The notes: generated by a model not told the origin, from the sequence alone. Positions 1 to 8,351 are shown, counted from the first letter of the stretch. The stretch: DNA of 64,000 nucleotides from JAJZVS01 sp963708095 (GCA_963708095.1 OY970182.1:2418001-2482000), one strand, 5' to 3'. Numbers and translations are program-made.

Positions 1-2
1 TG

Positions 3-1034
3 ACGACAGAGCGACAGTGCGGGACAGCCGTGCCAGTAATGATCCGCCAGGTCGATCTGCCCGCAGAGAGAAATCTCAACTGCCGGATCATGGAAGATCG
101 GGCATTCTGGGCGTGGGCAGTGACGGAGATACTGCGCCTGACCGGTCTACGCTGTGAGGAGCTGCTCGAGCTGACTCACGTCAGCTTGCGCGACCACACG
201 ATGGCCGATGGTCAGCGTGTGCTCTTACTCCAGATCGCCCCGTCCAAACAGGATCGTGAGCGCGTCCTGCCTGTATGCCCCGAACTCGCGCACGTGCTCG
301 CGCAGGTGGTCGAACGCGCCCGCGGCAAAGCGCGCCAGATTCCCTGCATTCCGCGATACGATCCTTGCGAGCGCAGCATCAGCGCCCCGTTGCCCTACCT
401 GTTCCAGGGTGGCCCGAAGCGCCAGCGGGGCGTGTTCTGTCGTGAACACATTCGCCAGCTGCTTCGGGACGCCAGCGCTTCGGCCGGCTTGGAGGATAGC
501 GACGGTGTCCGGGTCGGCTTCCAGCCGCACGACTTTCGTCGGCTGCTCGCAACCGAGGCCGTCAATAGCGGTCTGCCACTGCACATCGCGGCCAAGCTGC
601 TGGGGCACACCGACTTGAATACGACGCGCGGCTACGTCGCTGTGTATGAGGAGGAGGTGGTTCGCCAATATCAGATCTATCTTGCCCGGCGCCGCACCTT
701 CCGACCGCCGCACGAATACCGTGAGCCGACGACCGCCGAATGGTCCGAGTTCGCCAAGCACTTCCGACGGCGAAGAATGGCCCTTGGCGACTGCTACCGG
801 CCGTATGGCACCGATTGTCCGCACGAGCACGCTTGCATTCGCTGTTCGCAGCTTCGGGTGGACCCGACGCAGCTGCCGCGCCTGCAAGAAATTGAGGTGG
901 ACACGCATCGTCTGCTGAATGAAGCACGGCACCACGGCTGGGAAGGTGAAGCCGCGGCTCTGGCGATGACCCTCGCGCACACGCGGGAGAAAAAGACGCA
1001 GGCCGAACGGCTTCAAGCTGCCGATACGGCATAG
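3..1034 (+). CDS. Tn554-type tyrosine recombinase (TnpB-like), 5' truncated by window edge
   Basis: Site-specific DNA strand exchange for a mobile element. The frame is open to the left edge, so the N-terminal part lies outside the window; the GTG at 30 is only the first possible start inside it. Seen: the catalytic core with the first Arg in TGLRCEELLEL, the box-II HDFRR (about 528-542), LLGHTDLNTTRGY with the nucleophile Tyr near 632. A Cys/His cluster follows, GDCYRPYGTDCPHEHACIRC, then a helical tail. That Cys/His tail after the catalytic Tyr is typical of the second integrase in Tn554-like multi-recombinase cassettes (family knowledge), which is why a TnpB-like call is preferred over a plain phage integrase. 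The base composition is less extreme than the neighbours. The sequence downstream is damaged, suggesting an element remnant. Confidence 0.8.
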   Translation, partial: TTERQCGTAVPVMIRQVDLPAERNLNCRIMEDRAFWAWAVTEILRLTGLRCEELLELTHVSLRDHTMADGQRVLLLQIAPSKQDRERVLPVCPELAHVLAQVVERARGKARQIPCIPRYDPCERSISAPLPYLFQGGPKRQRGVFCREHIRQLLRDASASAGLEDSDGVRVGFQPHDFRRLLATEAVNSGLPLHIAAKLLGHTDLNTTRGYVAVYEEEVVRQYQIYLARRRTFRPPHEYREPTTAEWSEFAKHFRRRRMALGDCYRPYGTDCPHEHACIRCSQLRVDPTQLPRLQEIEVDTHRLLNEARHHGWEGEAAALAMTLAHTREKKTQAERLQAADTA

Positions 1035-1075
1035 CGTGGGGAGACCTCCTCCAGGTCACCTGAGTTGGCGGTGTC

Positions 1076-1153
1076 ATGACGCACATCAACTCAATCGAGC
1101 TCCGCGGCCGGGTGCGGACCCACGGCAAATATCTGGGCCTGCCGCCTATCTAA
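1076..1153 (+). other. Short ORF after the integrase, probably a truncated third gene of the cassette
   Basis: ATG at 1076 opens 25 codons (MTHINSIELRGRV...LGLPPI) and stops at 1151-1153, right where the SRAP gene on the other strand also ends abnormally. In Tn554-like cassettes a small third gene follows the second integrase, so this could be its first part cut at a junction near 1150. No domain is recognisable. It may equally be chance. Confidence 0.25.
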
Positions 1154-1670
1154 GCTTGACGCGCGTGGTGCAGATAAGGTCGTGGATGGGCGCCATGGTC
1201 GCGTTCGCGGCGGTGACGATGATGGCGAAGCTGCGCAGCACTTCGCCCTCGGGACTGCGCCAGCCTTCCCAGAGACCGGCAAAGGCCAGCGTCTCGCCGT
1301 CCCGCCGGGCGATCGCGTAGGGCTGCTTGGAGCCGTTCTCGGTGCGCTGCCATTCGTAGAACGCCTGCGCCGGGATCAGCGCGCGGCGGCGGGCGAAGGC
1401 ATCGCGGAACATCGGTGAGGTCGCTACCGTCTCCGCTCGCGCGTTGATCGGCCGCCGCGCCACCCGCAGATCCTTCGTCCAGTGCGGCACGAGACCCCAG
1501 GTCAGCAGGTCGAGATGCCGCGCTCCGGTTTCCGGGTGCCGCCGCACCACCATCGCCTGGTGGCTGGGGGCGACGTTCCAGGACGGGGCGATGTTGGGCA
1601 GCGCGCCGGCGGTGTGAAACAGCCGGGCGATGGCCTCGGGAGGCAAAAAGCTGGCGTAGCGCCCACACAT
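1146..1670 (-). pseudogene. SRAP (YedK/HMCES-like) abasic-site protein, C-terminally truncated
   Basis: SRAP proteins form a thiazolidine crosslink with abasic sites in single-stranded DNA through Cys2. Seen: MCGRYASF start (Cys2), WNVAPS, the Asn in PINARAET, the conserved Glu in AFYEW, and the near-terminal PIHD holding the active-site His. After PIHD the frame becomes LICTTRVKLR and stops at 174 residues, where the family normally continues with RMP(V/A)IL and reaches about 200-240. The last strand and helix are therefore missing. The break lies against the integrase cassette remnant, so insertion or recombination of that element is the likely cause. All catalytic residues remain, so residual function cannot be excluded. 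Confidence 0.8.
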
Positions 1671-2026
1671 CGGTGGCCGATCACTACACCGCCTGCCGGA
1701 TCGCTGGCAGTCCTGACCTGGGGCGGGAACCGTAGGTACTGGCTGTGGCTACGAACGGGGCCAATCCTGTCACTGGCCGTCGGGGCGCGGTTTCAGTGCC
1801 GTCCACCAGGTGGTCGCCCGTCGCGCGGCAGGCGAGGCCATCCGGGTGCTGTCCCCGCCCAGAGGCGCTTCTACTCCGGATCGGAGCCGCCGAGCTTGCG
1901 ATTCCGCCGCCGCCGACTTTCTGCATGGTGCTTCCACTCCGCTTCCGAATTGCGGCCGAAGAGGCCTTGGAAGCAAAAACGGCCCTGGAGGGCCGCTTCG
2001 AAGTCCTTGATTTTTCTGAGGAAATC
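1671..2026. other. Intergenic stretch between SRAP and tRNA-Gly
   Basis: About 350 bases. Apart from the tRNA terminator at 1975-1995 no recognisable gene or repeat was found. Short open frames on both strands look like composition-driven chance frames. Confidence 0.5.
1975..1995 (-). terminator. Rho-independent terminator of tRNA-Gly
   Basis: Read on the minus strand, directly downstream of the tRNA: CGGCCC-TCCA-GGGCCG, a perfect 6-bp GC stem with a 4-nt loop, followed at once by TTTTT. Position and orientation fit termination of the tRNA transcript about 30 nt after its 3' end. Confidence 0.8.
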
Positions 2027-2101
2027 TGGAGCGGGCGAAGGGATTCGAACCCTCGACCCCAACCTTGGCAAGGTTGTGCTCTACCCCTGAGCTACGCCCG
2101 C
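2027..2101 (-). tRNA. tRNA-Gly (anticodon GCC)
   Basis: On the minus strand the gene starts GCGGGCGTAGCTCAGGGG and has a 5-bp anticodon stem CAACC/GGTTG with loop TTGCCAA (anticodon GCC at 2067-2069), a T-arm GAGGGTTCGAATCCC, an acceptor stem GCGGGCG/CGCCCGC and an encoded TCCA 3' end at 2027-2030. All arms pair by eye. It decodes GGC, a major Gly codon in this GC-rich genome. tRNA genes are common integration targets; no duplicated 3' end was spotted near the integrase remnant 1 kb away. Confidence 0.95.
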
Positions 2102-2254
2102 GCCCCAGCCATCGGTGCCGCCATCTAGAGACCTTGCCGCCCGAATGCAAGCGCCCCCCCTCACCACGCATCCCTCGCACAAACCCGGCAAGCTTGAACC
2201 CACCCCGCGCCTGCCCCCACAGTGCCCCTCCCCCTCCCCGCTCCGGTCTCTCGC

Positions 2255-3376
2255 ATGAACCCGCTCTACCTCGACCCCCGCACCGCCCAGACCTTCCCCC
2301 TCGATCCGCCGCGCTGGTGTGGCCCCGACCGCGCCCCCCTGCTGCTCACCCCCCTCTCCGGTCTCACCCGTGCAGACATCGACCGCGCCGCCCGCGGCCC
2401 CTGGCGCTACCGCGCGGCGCTCCCCTTTGCCCCCGACGATCCCATCACCCTCGGCGAGGGCGGCACGCCCCTGCTCCCTCGCACCCTGCATGGCGCGCCC
2501 GCGCTCCTGAAAGCCGAGTGGATCATGCCCACCGGCAGCTTCAAGGATCGCGGCGCCACCGTCATGCTCTCCCTGTTGCGCGCCCAGGGCGTGCGCGCGG
2601 TGCTGGAGGACAGCTCCGGCAACGGCGGCGCCGCCATCGCCGCCTACGCCGCCGCCGGCGGCCTGGCCGCCACCATCCTCGCCCCCGCCTCGACCAGCCC
2701 CGCCAAGACCGTGCAGATGCGCGCCCACGGCGCCACGGTGGAGTTGGTCCCCGGCACCAGGCAGGACACCGCGGAAGCCGCGATCCGCCGCGCCGAGCAG
2801 ATTTTCTACGCGAGCCACAACTGGCACCCGTTCTTCCTGCACGGCACCAAGACGCTCGCCTACGAGCTGTGGGAGGACCTCGGCTTCCGCGCCCCCGACA
2901 ACGTCATCGTCCCCTGCGGTGCCGGCTCCAACGTGCTCGGCTGCGCGATCGGCTTCGACGAACTGCACCGCGCCGGCCAGATCAGCCGCCCCCCGCGCCT
3001 GTTCGCCGCGCAGCCCGCCGCCTGCGCCCCGATCGCCGCCGCGGTCGCCGGCACACGAGCGCCCGCCCCCAGCCCCACCATCGCCGAGGGCACCGCCATC
3101 GCCGCCCCGATCCGCCTGCCGGAGGTCGTGGCCGCCCTGCGCGAGAGCGGCGGCGGGGCCGTCACCCTGACCGAGGCGGAAATCGTCGCGGCCACGCTCG
3201 ACCTCGCCCGCATCGGCGTCTATGTGGAGCCCACCGCGGCACAGCCGTCCGCGGCTTTCGCCAAGCTCCTGGCGGCGGGCCGGATCGCCCCGCAGGAGAC
3301 GACCGTCCTGGTGCTCACCGGCAGCGGTCTCAAAGCCACGCCGCTGCTCGCCGGACTGCTGGGGATTTCGCTGTGA
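2255..3376 (+). CDS. Threonine-synthase-like fold-type II PLP-dependent lyase
   Basis: About 373 aa. A beta-family PLP enzyme related to threonine synthase. Seen: TLGEGGTPLL near the N-terminus, the PLP-lysine motif GSFKDRG, an asparagine loop DSSGNGGAA that would hold the substrate/cofactor, a glycine-rich phosphate-binding stretch VPCGAGSNVLG, and a C-terminal VLTGSGLK. The ATG at 2255 is preferred to the GTG at 2222 because the first 11 codons add only a proline-rich run. Translation is coupled to the next gene, whose GTG/ATG start lies at its stop. Partnership with an MlrC-type protein and a D-amino-acid PLP enzyme suggests catabolism or interconversion of an unusual hydroxy-amino acid rather than threonine biosynthesis. 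The substrate is unknown. Confidence 0.8.
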   Translation: MNPLYLDPRTAQTFPLDPPRWCGPDRAPLLLTPLSGLTRADIDRAARGPWRYRAALPFAPDDPITLGEGGTPLLPRTLHGAPALLKAEWIMPTGSFKDRGATVMLSLLRAQGVRAVLEDSSGNGGAAIAAYAAAGGLAATILAPASTSPAKTVQMRAHGATVELVPGTRQDTAEAAIRRAEQIFYASHNWHPFFLHGTKTLAYELWEDLGFRAPDNVIVPCGAGSNVLGCAIGFDELHRAGQISRPPRLFAAQPAACAPIAAAVAGTRAPAPSPTIAEGTAIAAPIRLPEVVAALRESGGGAVTLTEAEIVAATLDLARIGVYVEPTAAQPSAAFAKLLAAGRIAPQETTVLVLTGSGLKATPLLAGLLGISL

Positions 3377-3378
3377 CC

Positions 3379-4995
3379 ATGCCAAGAATTGCCGTGCTCG
3401 GCTTCTCGATCGAGTGTAATCGCTTCGCTCCCCCCGCCACCGAGGCCGATTTCGCCGCCCGCACCCTGTTTGCCGGCCCCGCTCTGATCGCCGAGGCCCG
3501 CGCCCCCGCCCCGCGCATGCTGGGCGAACTCCCCGGATTCGTTGCCGCCATGGACGCCGCCGGCGCCTGGGAGCCCGTCCCGCTCACCCTCGCCATGGCC
3601 GAACCGAACGGCCCGGTGGACCATGCCTTCTTCGCCCGCCTGCTCACGGAATGGGAGGCCGGGTTGCGCGCCGCCGGCAAGCTCGACGGCGTCTACGCCG
3701 TGCTGCACGGCGCCGCCCTCACCACGCAGGACGACGACCCGGAAGGGACCCTGCTCGCCCTGGTGCGCCGCATCTGCGGCGACGCGGTTCCCATCGTCGC
3801 CAGCTACGACCTGCACGCCAACGTCGCACCGGCGGATGTGGAGCTGGTGGACGCCTACATCGGCTATCGCACCAATCCGCATCTCGACATGCGCGAATGC
3901 GGCATCGAGTCGGCGGAGGTACTGCGCCGCCTGCTCGGCGGCCTGCGCACCCACCGCGCCCGGGTGCGCCTGCCGATCGTGCCGCCCACCGTCACCATGC
4001 TCACCGGCGCCGAGGTGCCGGACCGGCCGTACGGCGAACTGATCGATCTTGGCCAGAAACGGATGCGCGAAGCGCCCTACGCCGGGCGGGTGGTGAACGT
4101 CTCGGTGATGGGCGGCTTCGCTTTTGCCGACACCCCGTTCAACGGCCTGACGGTCGTCGTCACTGCGACCGATGCGGCCGCGGCGCACGCCCTCGCGCAG
4201 GAAATCGCCGTGGCCGGCTGGGCCCTTCGCGACCGATTCCGCCCGCGCCTCACCTCGCTGGAAGACGCGACGGCACTGGCGCGCGGCACCGCCGACCGCG
4301 CCCGCCCGGCGCTGATCTTCGCCGACGTCGCCGACAACCCCGGCGGCGGCGGACGCGGCAACACCATGCACATCCTGCAAGCCTTCCATGCGGCCGGCGT
4401 GCGCGACGCGCTGGTAGGCGTGATCTTCGACCCCGCCCTGGCGGCTGAGGCCGCGGCGCTCGGCGAAGGTGCGGCCTTCACCGCCCGCTTCAACCGACCT
4501 GATCCCGCGCGCCAGGGGCGCGACAGCCCCGATCCCGCGCGCCAGGGGCGCGACGGCCCTGATCCCGCGCGCCAGGGGCGCGACGACGCTTTCTCCCACC
4601 CCTTCGCCGCCCCGGCCGTGGTGCGCGCGATCCGGCGCGATCCCATCCGCGGCCGGCGTGGCATCTACGCGAACAACACGATCGACCTCGCTCCCGCCGT
4701 AGCGCTCACGCTCGACGGCATCACCGTCGTCGTCATCTCCAACCGGGTGCAATGCGCCGACCCCGCGTTCTTCGAGGCGTTCGGCCTCGACATCGCCGCC
4801 GCGCGCGCCGTGGTCGTGAAATCGCGCGGGCATTTCCGCGGCGGCTTCGACGAGTTCTTCGCCCACGAGCAGGTGGTCGAGGTCGATGCCCCCGGCCTCA
4901 CCAGCCCGGTGCTGTCCCGTTTCGACTGGCAGCACCTGCCGCGCCCGGTATTGCCTATCGACGACAGCGCCACCTGGCAGCCGGACGCAGCATGA
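3379..4995 (+). CDS. M81 family metallopeptidase (MlrC-like)
   Basis: About 538 aa, homologous to MlrC, the zinc peptidase that finishes microcystin linear-peptide breakdown; most relatives act on other, unknown substrates. Seen: N-terminal IAVLGFSIECNRFAP (family IGGxxHExNxF region, but the His is absent here), VLHGAA, SYDLHANVAP, YRTNPHLDMRECG, then FADVADNPGGGGRGNT and GVIFDP, with a C-terminal domain ending in DSATWQPDAA. The long open frame upstream in the same phase is antisense-like noise over the preceding gene; the real start is ATG 3379 or GTG 3373. Residues about 375-404 are a 10-residue unit repeated three times (DPARQGRD..), which looks like an expansion in a surface loop. The next gene overlaps the stop by 4 bp. 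Confidence 0.8.
   Translation: MPRIAVLGFSIECNRFAPPATEADFAARTLFAGPALIAEARAPAPRMLGELPGFVAAMDAAGAWEPVPLTLAMAEPNGPVDHAFFARLLTEWEAGLRAAGKLDGVYAVLHGAALTTQDDDPEGTLLALVRRICGDAVPIVASYDLHANVAPADVELVDAYIGYRTNPHLDMRECGIESAEVLRRLLGGLRTHRARVRLPIVPPTVTMLTGAEVPDRPYGELIDLGQKRMREAPYAGRVVNVSVMGGFAFADTPFNGLTVVVTATDAAAAHALAQEIAVAGWALRDRFRPRLTSLEDATALARGTADRARPALIFADVADNPGGGGRGNTMHILQAFHAAGVRDALVGVIFDPALAAEAAALGEGAAFTARFNRPDPARQGRDSPDPARQGRDGPDPARQGRDDAFSHPFAAPAVVRAIRRDPIRGRRGIYANNTIDLAPAVALTLDGITVVVISNRVQCADPAFFEAFGLDIAAARAVVVKSRGHFRGGFDEFFAHEQVVEVDAPGLTSPVLSRFDWQHLPRPVLPIDDSATWQPDAA
4501..4590 (+). repeat. Three 30-bp in-frame tandem repeats with internal hairpin
   Basis: Units 4501-4530, 4531-4560 and 4561-4590 begin GATCCCGCGCGCCAGGGGCG and differ only at the last few bases. 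Each contains CGCGCC-AGG-GGCGCG, a 6-bp hairpin. Each encodes DPARQGRD plus two variable residues, so the reading frame of the M81 gene is kept. Confidence 0.95.
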
Positions 4996-6092
4996 CCCTC
5001 GACGACCTGCCCACGCCCTGCCTGATCCTCGACCGCACGATCCTGCGGCGCAACATCGCCGCCATGGCAGCGGCGCTGGCACGCCACGGCATCCCCCTGC
5101 GCCCGCACATGAAGACCGCGAAGTCGATCGACGTAGCGCGCCTTGCGCTCGCCGGCCAGCCGGGCGGGATCACGGTCTCCACCCTGGCGGAAGCGGAATA
5201 TTTCGCCGCCCACGGCATTGCCGACATCCTCTACGCCGTCGGCATCACGCCGCAGAAGCTGGACGCCGTCGCACGACTCAACGCCGATGGCGCCGATATC
5301 GCGGTGCTCACCGACGATCCCGACACCGCCGTCGCAATCGCCGCCCACCCGCGCCCGCCGCGCGCACTGATCGAGATCGACAGCGGCGAAGCGCGCGGCG
5401 GCCTCACCCCCGACGACGACCGGCTGGCGGCGCTTGCCGCGCGGCTCGGCCCCACGCTCGCCGGCGTGATGACCCATGCCGGCCACTCCTACGCCGGCCG
5501 CACCGCCGATGACATGGCGCGCATCGCCGAGACCGAGCGCTCCGGCGTGGTGCGCGCCGCCGAACGCCTGCGCGCCGCGGGCCATCCGGCGCCGATCGTC
5601 TCGATGGGCAGCTCGCCCACCGCGCTCGCCGCCGCCCGGCTCGACGGCATCACCGAAGTGCGTGCCGGGGTCTACATGTTCGGTGACCTGTTCCAGGCGG
5701 AGATCGGCACGCACGGGATCGACGACATCGCAGTGACGGTGCTGACCAGCGTGATCGGCCGACGCCCGGGCCAGCTTCTGGTCGATGCCGGCGGCCTCGC
5801 TTTGTCGAAGGATCGCAGCACGGAGGCGGCACCGAAGGATTGGGGCTTCGGCCGCGTGCTCGACCGCGACGGCCGCCCCGTCTACGGCGAAGCCATGGTT
5901 CGCCGCGCCTATCAGGAACACGGCGTGATCGCGCCGGACCCCGCGCGCCCGTTCGACCTGCCGGTGGGCGGGCGTGTCCGCATCGCCCCCAACCACACCT
6001 GCATGACCGCCGCCGCACACGACCGCTATTACGTGGTCGACGACTCCGGCACCGAAATCGTCGCGATCTGGCCACGGGTGAACGGCTGGTAG
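4992..6092 (+). CDS. D-threonine aldolase / D-serine dehydratase-like PLP enzyme (DSD1 family)
   Basis: 366 aa, fold-type III (alanine-racemase-like barrel) enzyme cleaving or dehydrating D-hydroxy-amino acids. Seen: N-terminal LPTPCLILDRTILRRNIA, then the PLP-lysine region RPHMKTAKS, ITVSTLAEAEYF, the second-domain THAGHSYAG, GSSPTA, VRAGVYMFGD, and near the C-terminus PNHTCMTA, whose His and Cys match the metal ligands of eukaryotic-type D-serine dehydratase. That supports a metal-dependent enzyme. Start ATG 4992 overlaps the M81 stop (ATGA). The three genes 2255-6092 form one coupled operon. Confidence 0.85.
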   Translation: MTLDDLPTPCLILDRTILRRNIAAMAAALARHGIPLRPHMKTAKSIDVARLALAGQPGGITVSTLAEAEYFAAHGIADILYAVGITPQKLDAVARLNADGADIAVLTDDPDTAVAIAAHPRPPRALIEIDSGEARGGLTPDDDRLAALAARLGPTLAGVMTHAGHSYAGRTADDMARIAETERSGVVRAAERLRAAGHPAPIVSMGSSPTALAAARLDGITEVRAGVYMFGDLFQAEIGTHGIDDIAVTVLTSVIGRRPGQLLVDAGGLALSKDRSTEAAPKDWGFGRVLDRDGRPVYGEAMVRRAYQEHGVIAPDPARPFDLPVGGRVRIAPNHTCMTAAAHDRYYVVDDSGTEIVAIWPRVNGW

Positions 6093-6149
6093 CGCCGCCG
6101 CCCGCCACTGAGACTTTCCTCGTGCCCCGCAAGGTCCCATGCTGAACCG

Positions 6150-7601
6150 ATGAACAGCCCAACAGGCGCCCCCGGCGGCAGTTTCCTGCGCGTCAGCAAG
6201 CGCACGCGGTTGACCGCGATCATCGTCGCCTGCGCGCTGTTCATGCAGAACCTCGATTCGACCGTCATCGCCACCGCCCTGCCGGCCATGGCCCGTGCCT
6301 TCCACGCCGACCCGGTGCACATGAACGTCGCACTGACCGCCTACCTGCTCTCGGTCGCGGTGTTCATTCCCGCCAGCGGCTGGATGGCGGACCGGTTCGG
6401 TACCCGCACGGTGTTCCGTGCCGCGATCGTGGTGTTCACCCTCGGCTCGATCCTGTGCGGGCGAGCGGAAACGCTGTCGTTCCTCGTCGCCGCCCGCATC
6501 CTGCAAGGCGCCGGCGGCGCCATGATGGTCCCGGTCGGTCGCCTTGTGCTGCTGCGCGCGACCCCGCGCGAGGAACTGGTCGCCGCGATGACCTGGCTCA
6601 GCATGCCCGCCCTGCTCGGCCCGGTGCTCGGGCCGCCGGTCGGCGGGTTCATCGTCACCTACGCGTCCTGGCGCTGGATCTTCGACATCAACGTGCCGAT
6701 CGGACTGCTCGGCGTCGTCGCCGTCACGATGTTCATCGAGGAGGTGCGCGAACCGCCCCCCGGACGGTTCGATACCATCGGCCTGCTCCTATCCGCCGCA
6801 GCCCTTTCCGGCCTCATGTTCGGTCTGGAAACCCTGGGCCGCGGCCTCGTCGCCCCCGCCGTCGGCTGGAGCCTGTTCGGCGGCGGAATGGCTGCCGGAC
6901 TGCTCTACCTGCTGCACGCCCGCTTCCACCCCGCCCCGCTGCTCGACCTGTCGCTGCTACGCCTGCCCTGCTTCCGGGTCGCCCTCAGCGCAATGATGCT
7001 GTTCCGTACCGGAATCGGCGCGATCCCGTTCCTCCTGCCGCTCATGCTGCAAGTGGGGTTCGGCAATTCGGCCGCGAAAAGCGGCCTCATCACCTTCGCC
7101 AGCTCGGCCGGCGCCCTGGTGATGAAACCCGCCACCCAGACAGCGCTGCGCCGCTTCGGCTTCCGCGATACCCTGGTCTGGAACGGCGTGATCTCCGCCG
7201 TGATGGTCGGCATCTGCGCCGCCTTCCGCCCCACCTGGCCCGCCGCCGCCATCTACGCCGCCCTGCTCGTCGGCGGCCTGTTCCGCTCGCTGCAATTCAC
7301 CGCCTACAACACTCTCGCCTACGGCGACGTGCCACGCAAAAAAATGAGCGGCGCCACCAGCCTCTACACCGCCGGCCAACAACTCGCCGCCACCATCGGC
7401 ATCTCCGCCGGCGCGCTCGCCCTGGAAGCCGCCACCGGCTTTGCCGGAAACCAAACCCCCGGCCCCTGGGATTTCTCAGTCGCATTCCTCGCCGTCGCCA
7501 CCGTCACCCTGCTCGCCGCCCCCGTCGCCCTCGCCATGCCCCGCACGGCGGGCGACGACCTCACCGGCCGCGGCGCCCCCCGCCCAGCAGAGGCGGATTG
7601 A
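6150..7601 (+). CDS. MFS drug-efflux-type transporter, DHA2 (14-TM, EmrB/QacA-like)
   Basis: 483 aa inner-membrane proton antiporter. Seen: LDSTVIATALPAMA in TM1 (family motif D1), the loop 2-3 motif GWMADRFGTRTVFR (motif A), GGAMMVPVGRLVLLR, motif C-like GPVLGPPVGGFIVTY in TM5, and about 14 hydrophobic segments. Its N-terminal half is strikingly similar to the transporter at 29657-31183 (shared GRLVLLR, LGPP.GGFIVTY, WRWIF.INVPIG), so the two are paralogues. It starts 57 bp after the PLP operon and may be co-transcribed with it. No partner membrane-fusion protein is adjacent. Confidence 0.85.
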   Translation: MNSPTGAPGGSFLRVSKRTRLTAIIVACALFMQNLDSTVIATALPAMARAFHADPVHMNVALTAYLLSVAVFIPASGWMADRFGTRTVFRAAIVVFTLGSILCGRAETLSFLVAARILQGAGGAMMVPVGRLVLLRATPREELVAAMTWLSMPALLGPVLGPPVGGFIVTYASWRWIFDINVPIGLLGVVAVTMFIEEVREPPPGRFDTIGLLLSAAALSGLMFGLETLGRGLVAPAVGWSLFGGGMAAGLLYLLHARFHPAPLLDLSLLRLPCFRVALSAMMLFRTGIGAIPFLLPLMLQVGFGNSAAKSGLITFASSAGALVMKPATQTALRRFGFRDTLVWNGVISAVMVGICAAFRPTWPAAAIYAALLVGGLFRSLQFTAYNTLAYGDVPRKKMSGATSLYTAGQQLAATIGISAGALALEAATGFAGNQTPGPWDFSVAFLAVATVTLLAAPVALAMPRTAGDDLTGRGAPRPAEAD

Positions 7602-7619
7602 TGCCGATCGGCTGAGGGG

Positions 7620-7940
7620 CCTGCACTTCCCATAGCAAGGCCAGGGGGCGCTGCCCCCCTGGACCCCCGCCAAGGGCTCGCCCTTGGAACCCTTCCGTTG
7701 GTTCCGTGCGTATGGGGGTGTCTCGGGTCCGGGACGGGGCTGCGGGGGCGGAGCGCCGGGTAGGGGACAGGGCGCATCGGCGCCCTGCCCCTACCCGGCG
7801 CTCCGCCCCCGCAGCCCCGTCCCGGACCCGAGACACCCCCATACGCACGGAACCAGGTGACGGGGTCCAGGGGACGAGTTCCCTGGCGGGGGGTCCAGGG
7901 GGGCAGCGCCCCCCTGGCCTTGCTGTGGGAAGCACAAAGC
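7620..7940. repeat. Giant near-perfect palindrome A (~320 bp) between convergent genes
   Basis: The sequence reads almost the same on both strands about a centre at 7777. The inner arms 7700-7766 and 7788-7854 are essentially exact inverted copies (GGTTCCGTGCGTATGGGG ... CCCCATACGCACGGAACC). The outer ends AGCAAGGCCAGGGGGCG and its complement match again, out to about 7620/7940. Between them the two sides carry different modules: CCAAGGGCTCGCCCTTGG on the left and GGTCCAGGGGACGAGTTCCC on the right. It lies between convergent genes and could act as a bidirectional terminator. It is related to the elements at 54377-54657 and 13013-13125. Confidence 0.9.
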
Positions 7941-7997
7941 ACCCCAGCCGGTCGGTATTATTCCGCCGCCTGTCGGGTTGGAGTGCGTGCCGCACAG

Positions 7998-8217
7998 CGG
8001 ACGAGCGGCCGTTGTCGTTGCGGTAGCACCACATGCCGCCGATCTGGCTGCCGATTTCGAACACGGTGACCTCGAAGCCGACTTCCAACAGGTATTTGGC
8101 GGCGCAGAGACCGCAGGCGCCGGCGCCGATCACGGCGACGCGGCGCTCCCCGCGCCGGTTTGGCCCGGCGACCGGCGCGTTCAGGCCGCGCTGAAAGACC
8201 GATTGCACCTCGGTCAT
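7998..8217 (-). pseudogene. N-terminal fragment of a flavin-containing monooxygenase
   Basis: About 73 recognisable residues from ATG 8217: after a leader, RVAVIGAGACGLCAAKYL (FAD-binding GxGxxG), EVTVFEIGSQIGGMWCYRND and NGRSSA, typical of FMO/BVMO-type NAD(P)H monooxygenases of 450-500 aa. After SSA the family sequence (Y-R-x-L-x-x-N) is lost and the frame runs into palindrome A. The remaining about 85% of the gene is absent, so this is a dead fragment, probably cut when the palindromic element or a deletion formed. Confidence 0.8.
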
Positions 8218-8351
8218 GGTCTCTCCCGTTGGTGGCTCCGTCGCGGGCGCTACCAGCCGGTAGAGTCAGGTGGCAAGTCCGCCATGGCACGACGTGGCCG
8301 TCGCCGATTTCCCGGGCCGCCATGTTTGCGTGGGTGCCCGGTGGCGCACGG

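Noticed and set aside
1..2101. tRNA-Gly as an attachment site for the integrase
   Set aside because: No repeat of the tRNA 3' end was found near the integrase, and Tn554-type recombinases do not typically target tRNAs.
2065..3378. Very long plus-strand open frame running into the M81 gene
   Set aside because: The first 438 codons are Pro/Arg/His-rich and lie over the threonine-synthase-like gene in another phase. The high GC content removes stops; homology starts only at 3379.
4501..4590. Possible CRISPR array
   Set aside because: Units are contiguous without unique spacers and are in frame inside a gene; no cas genes.
7561..8217. Full-length 218-aa protein on the minus strand through palindrome A
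   Set aside because: Only the first 73 residues are FMO-like; the rest translates the palindrome and is mirrored on the other strand.
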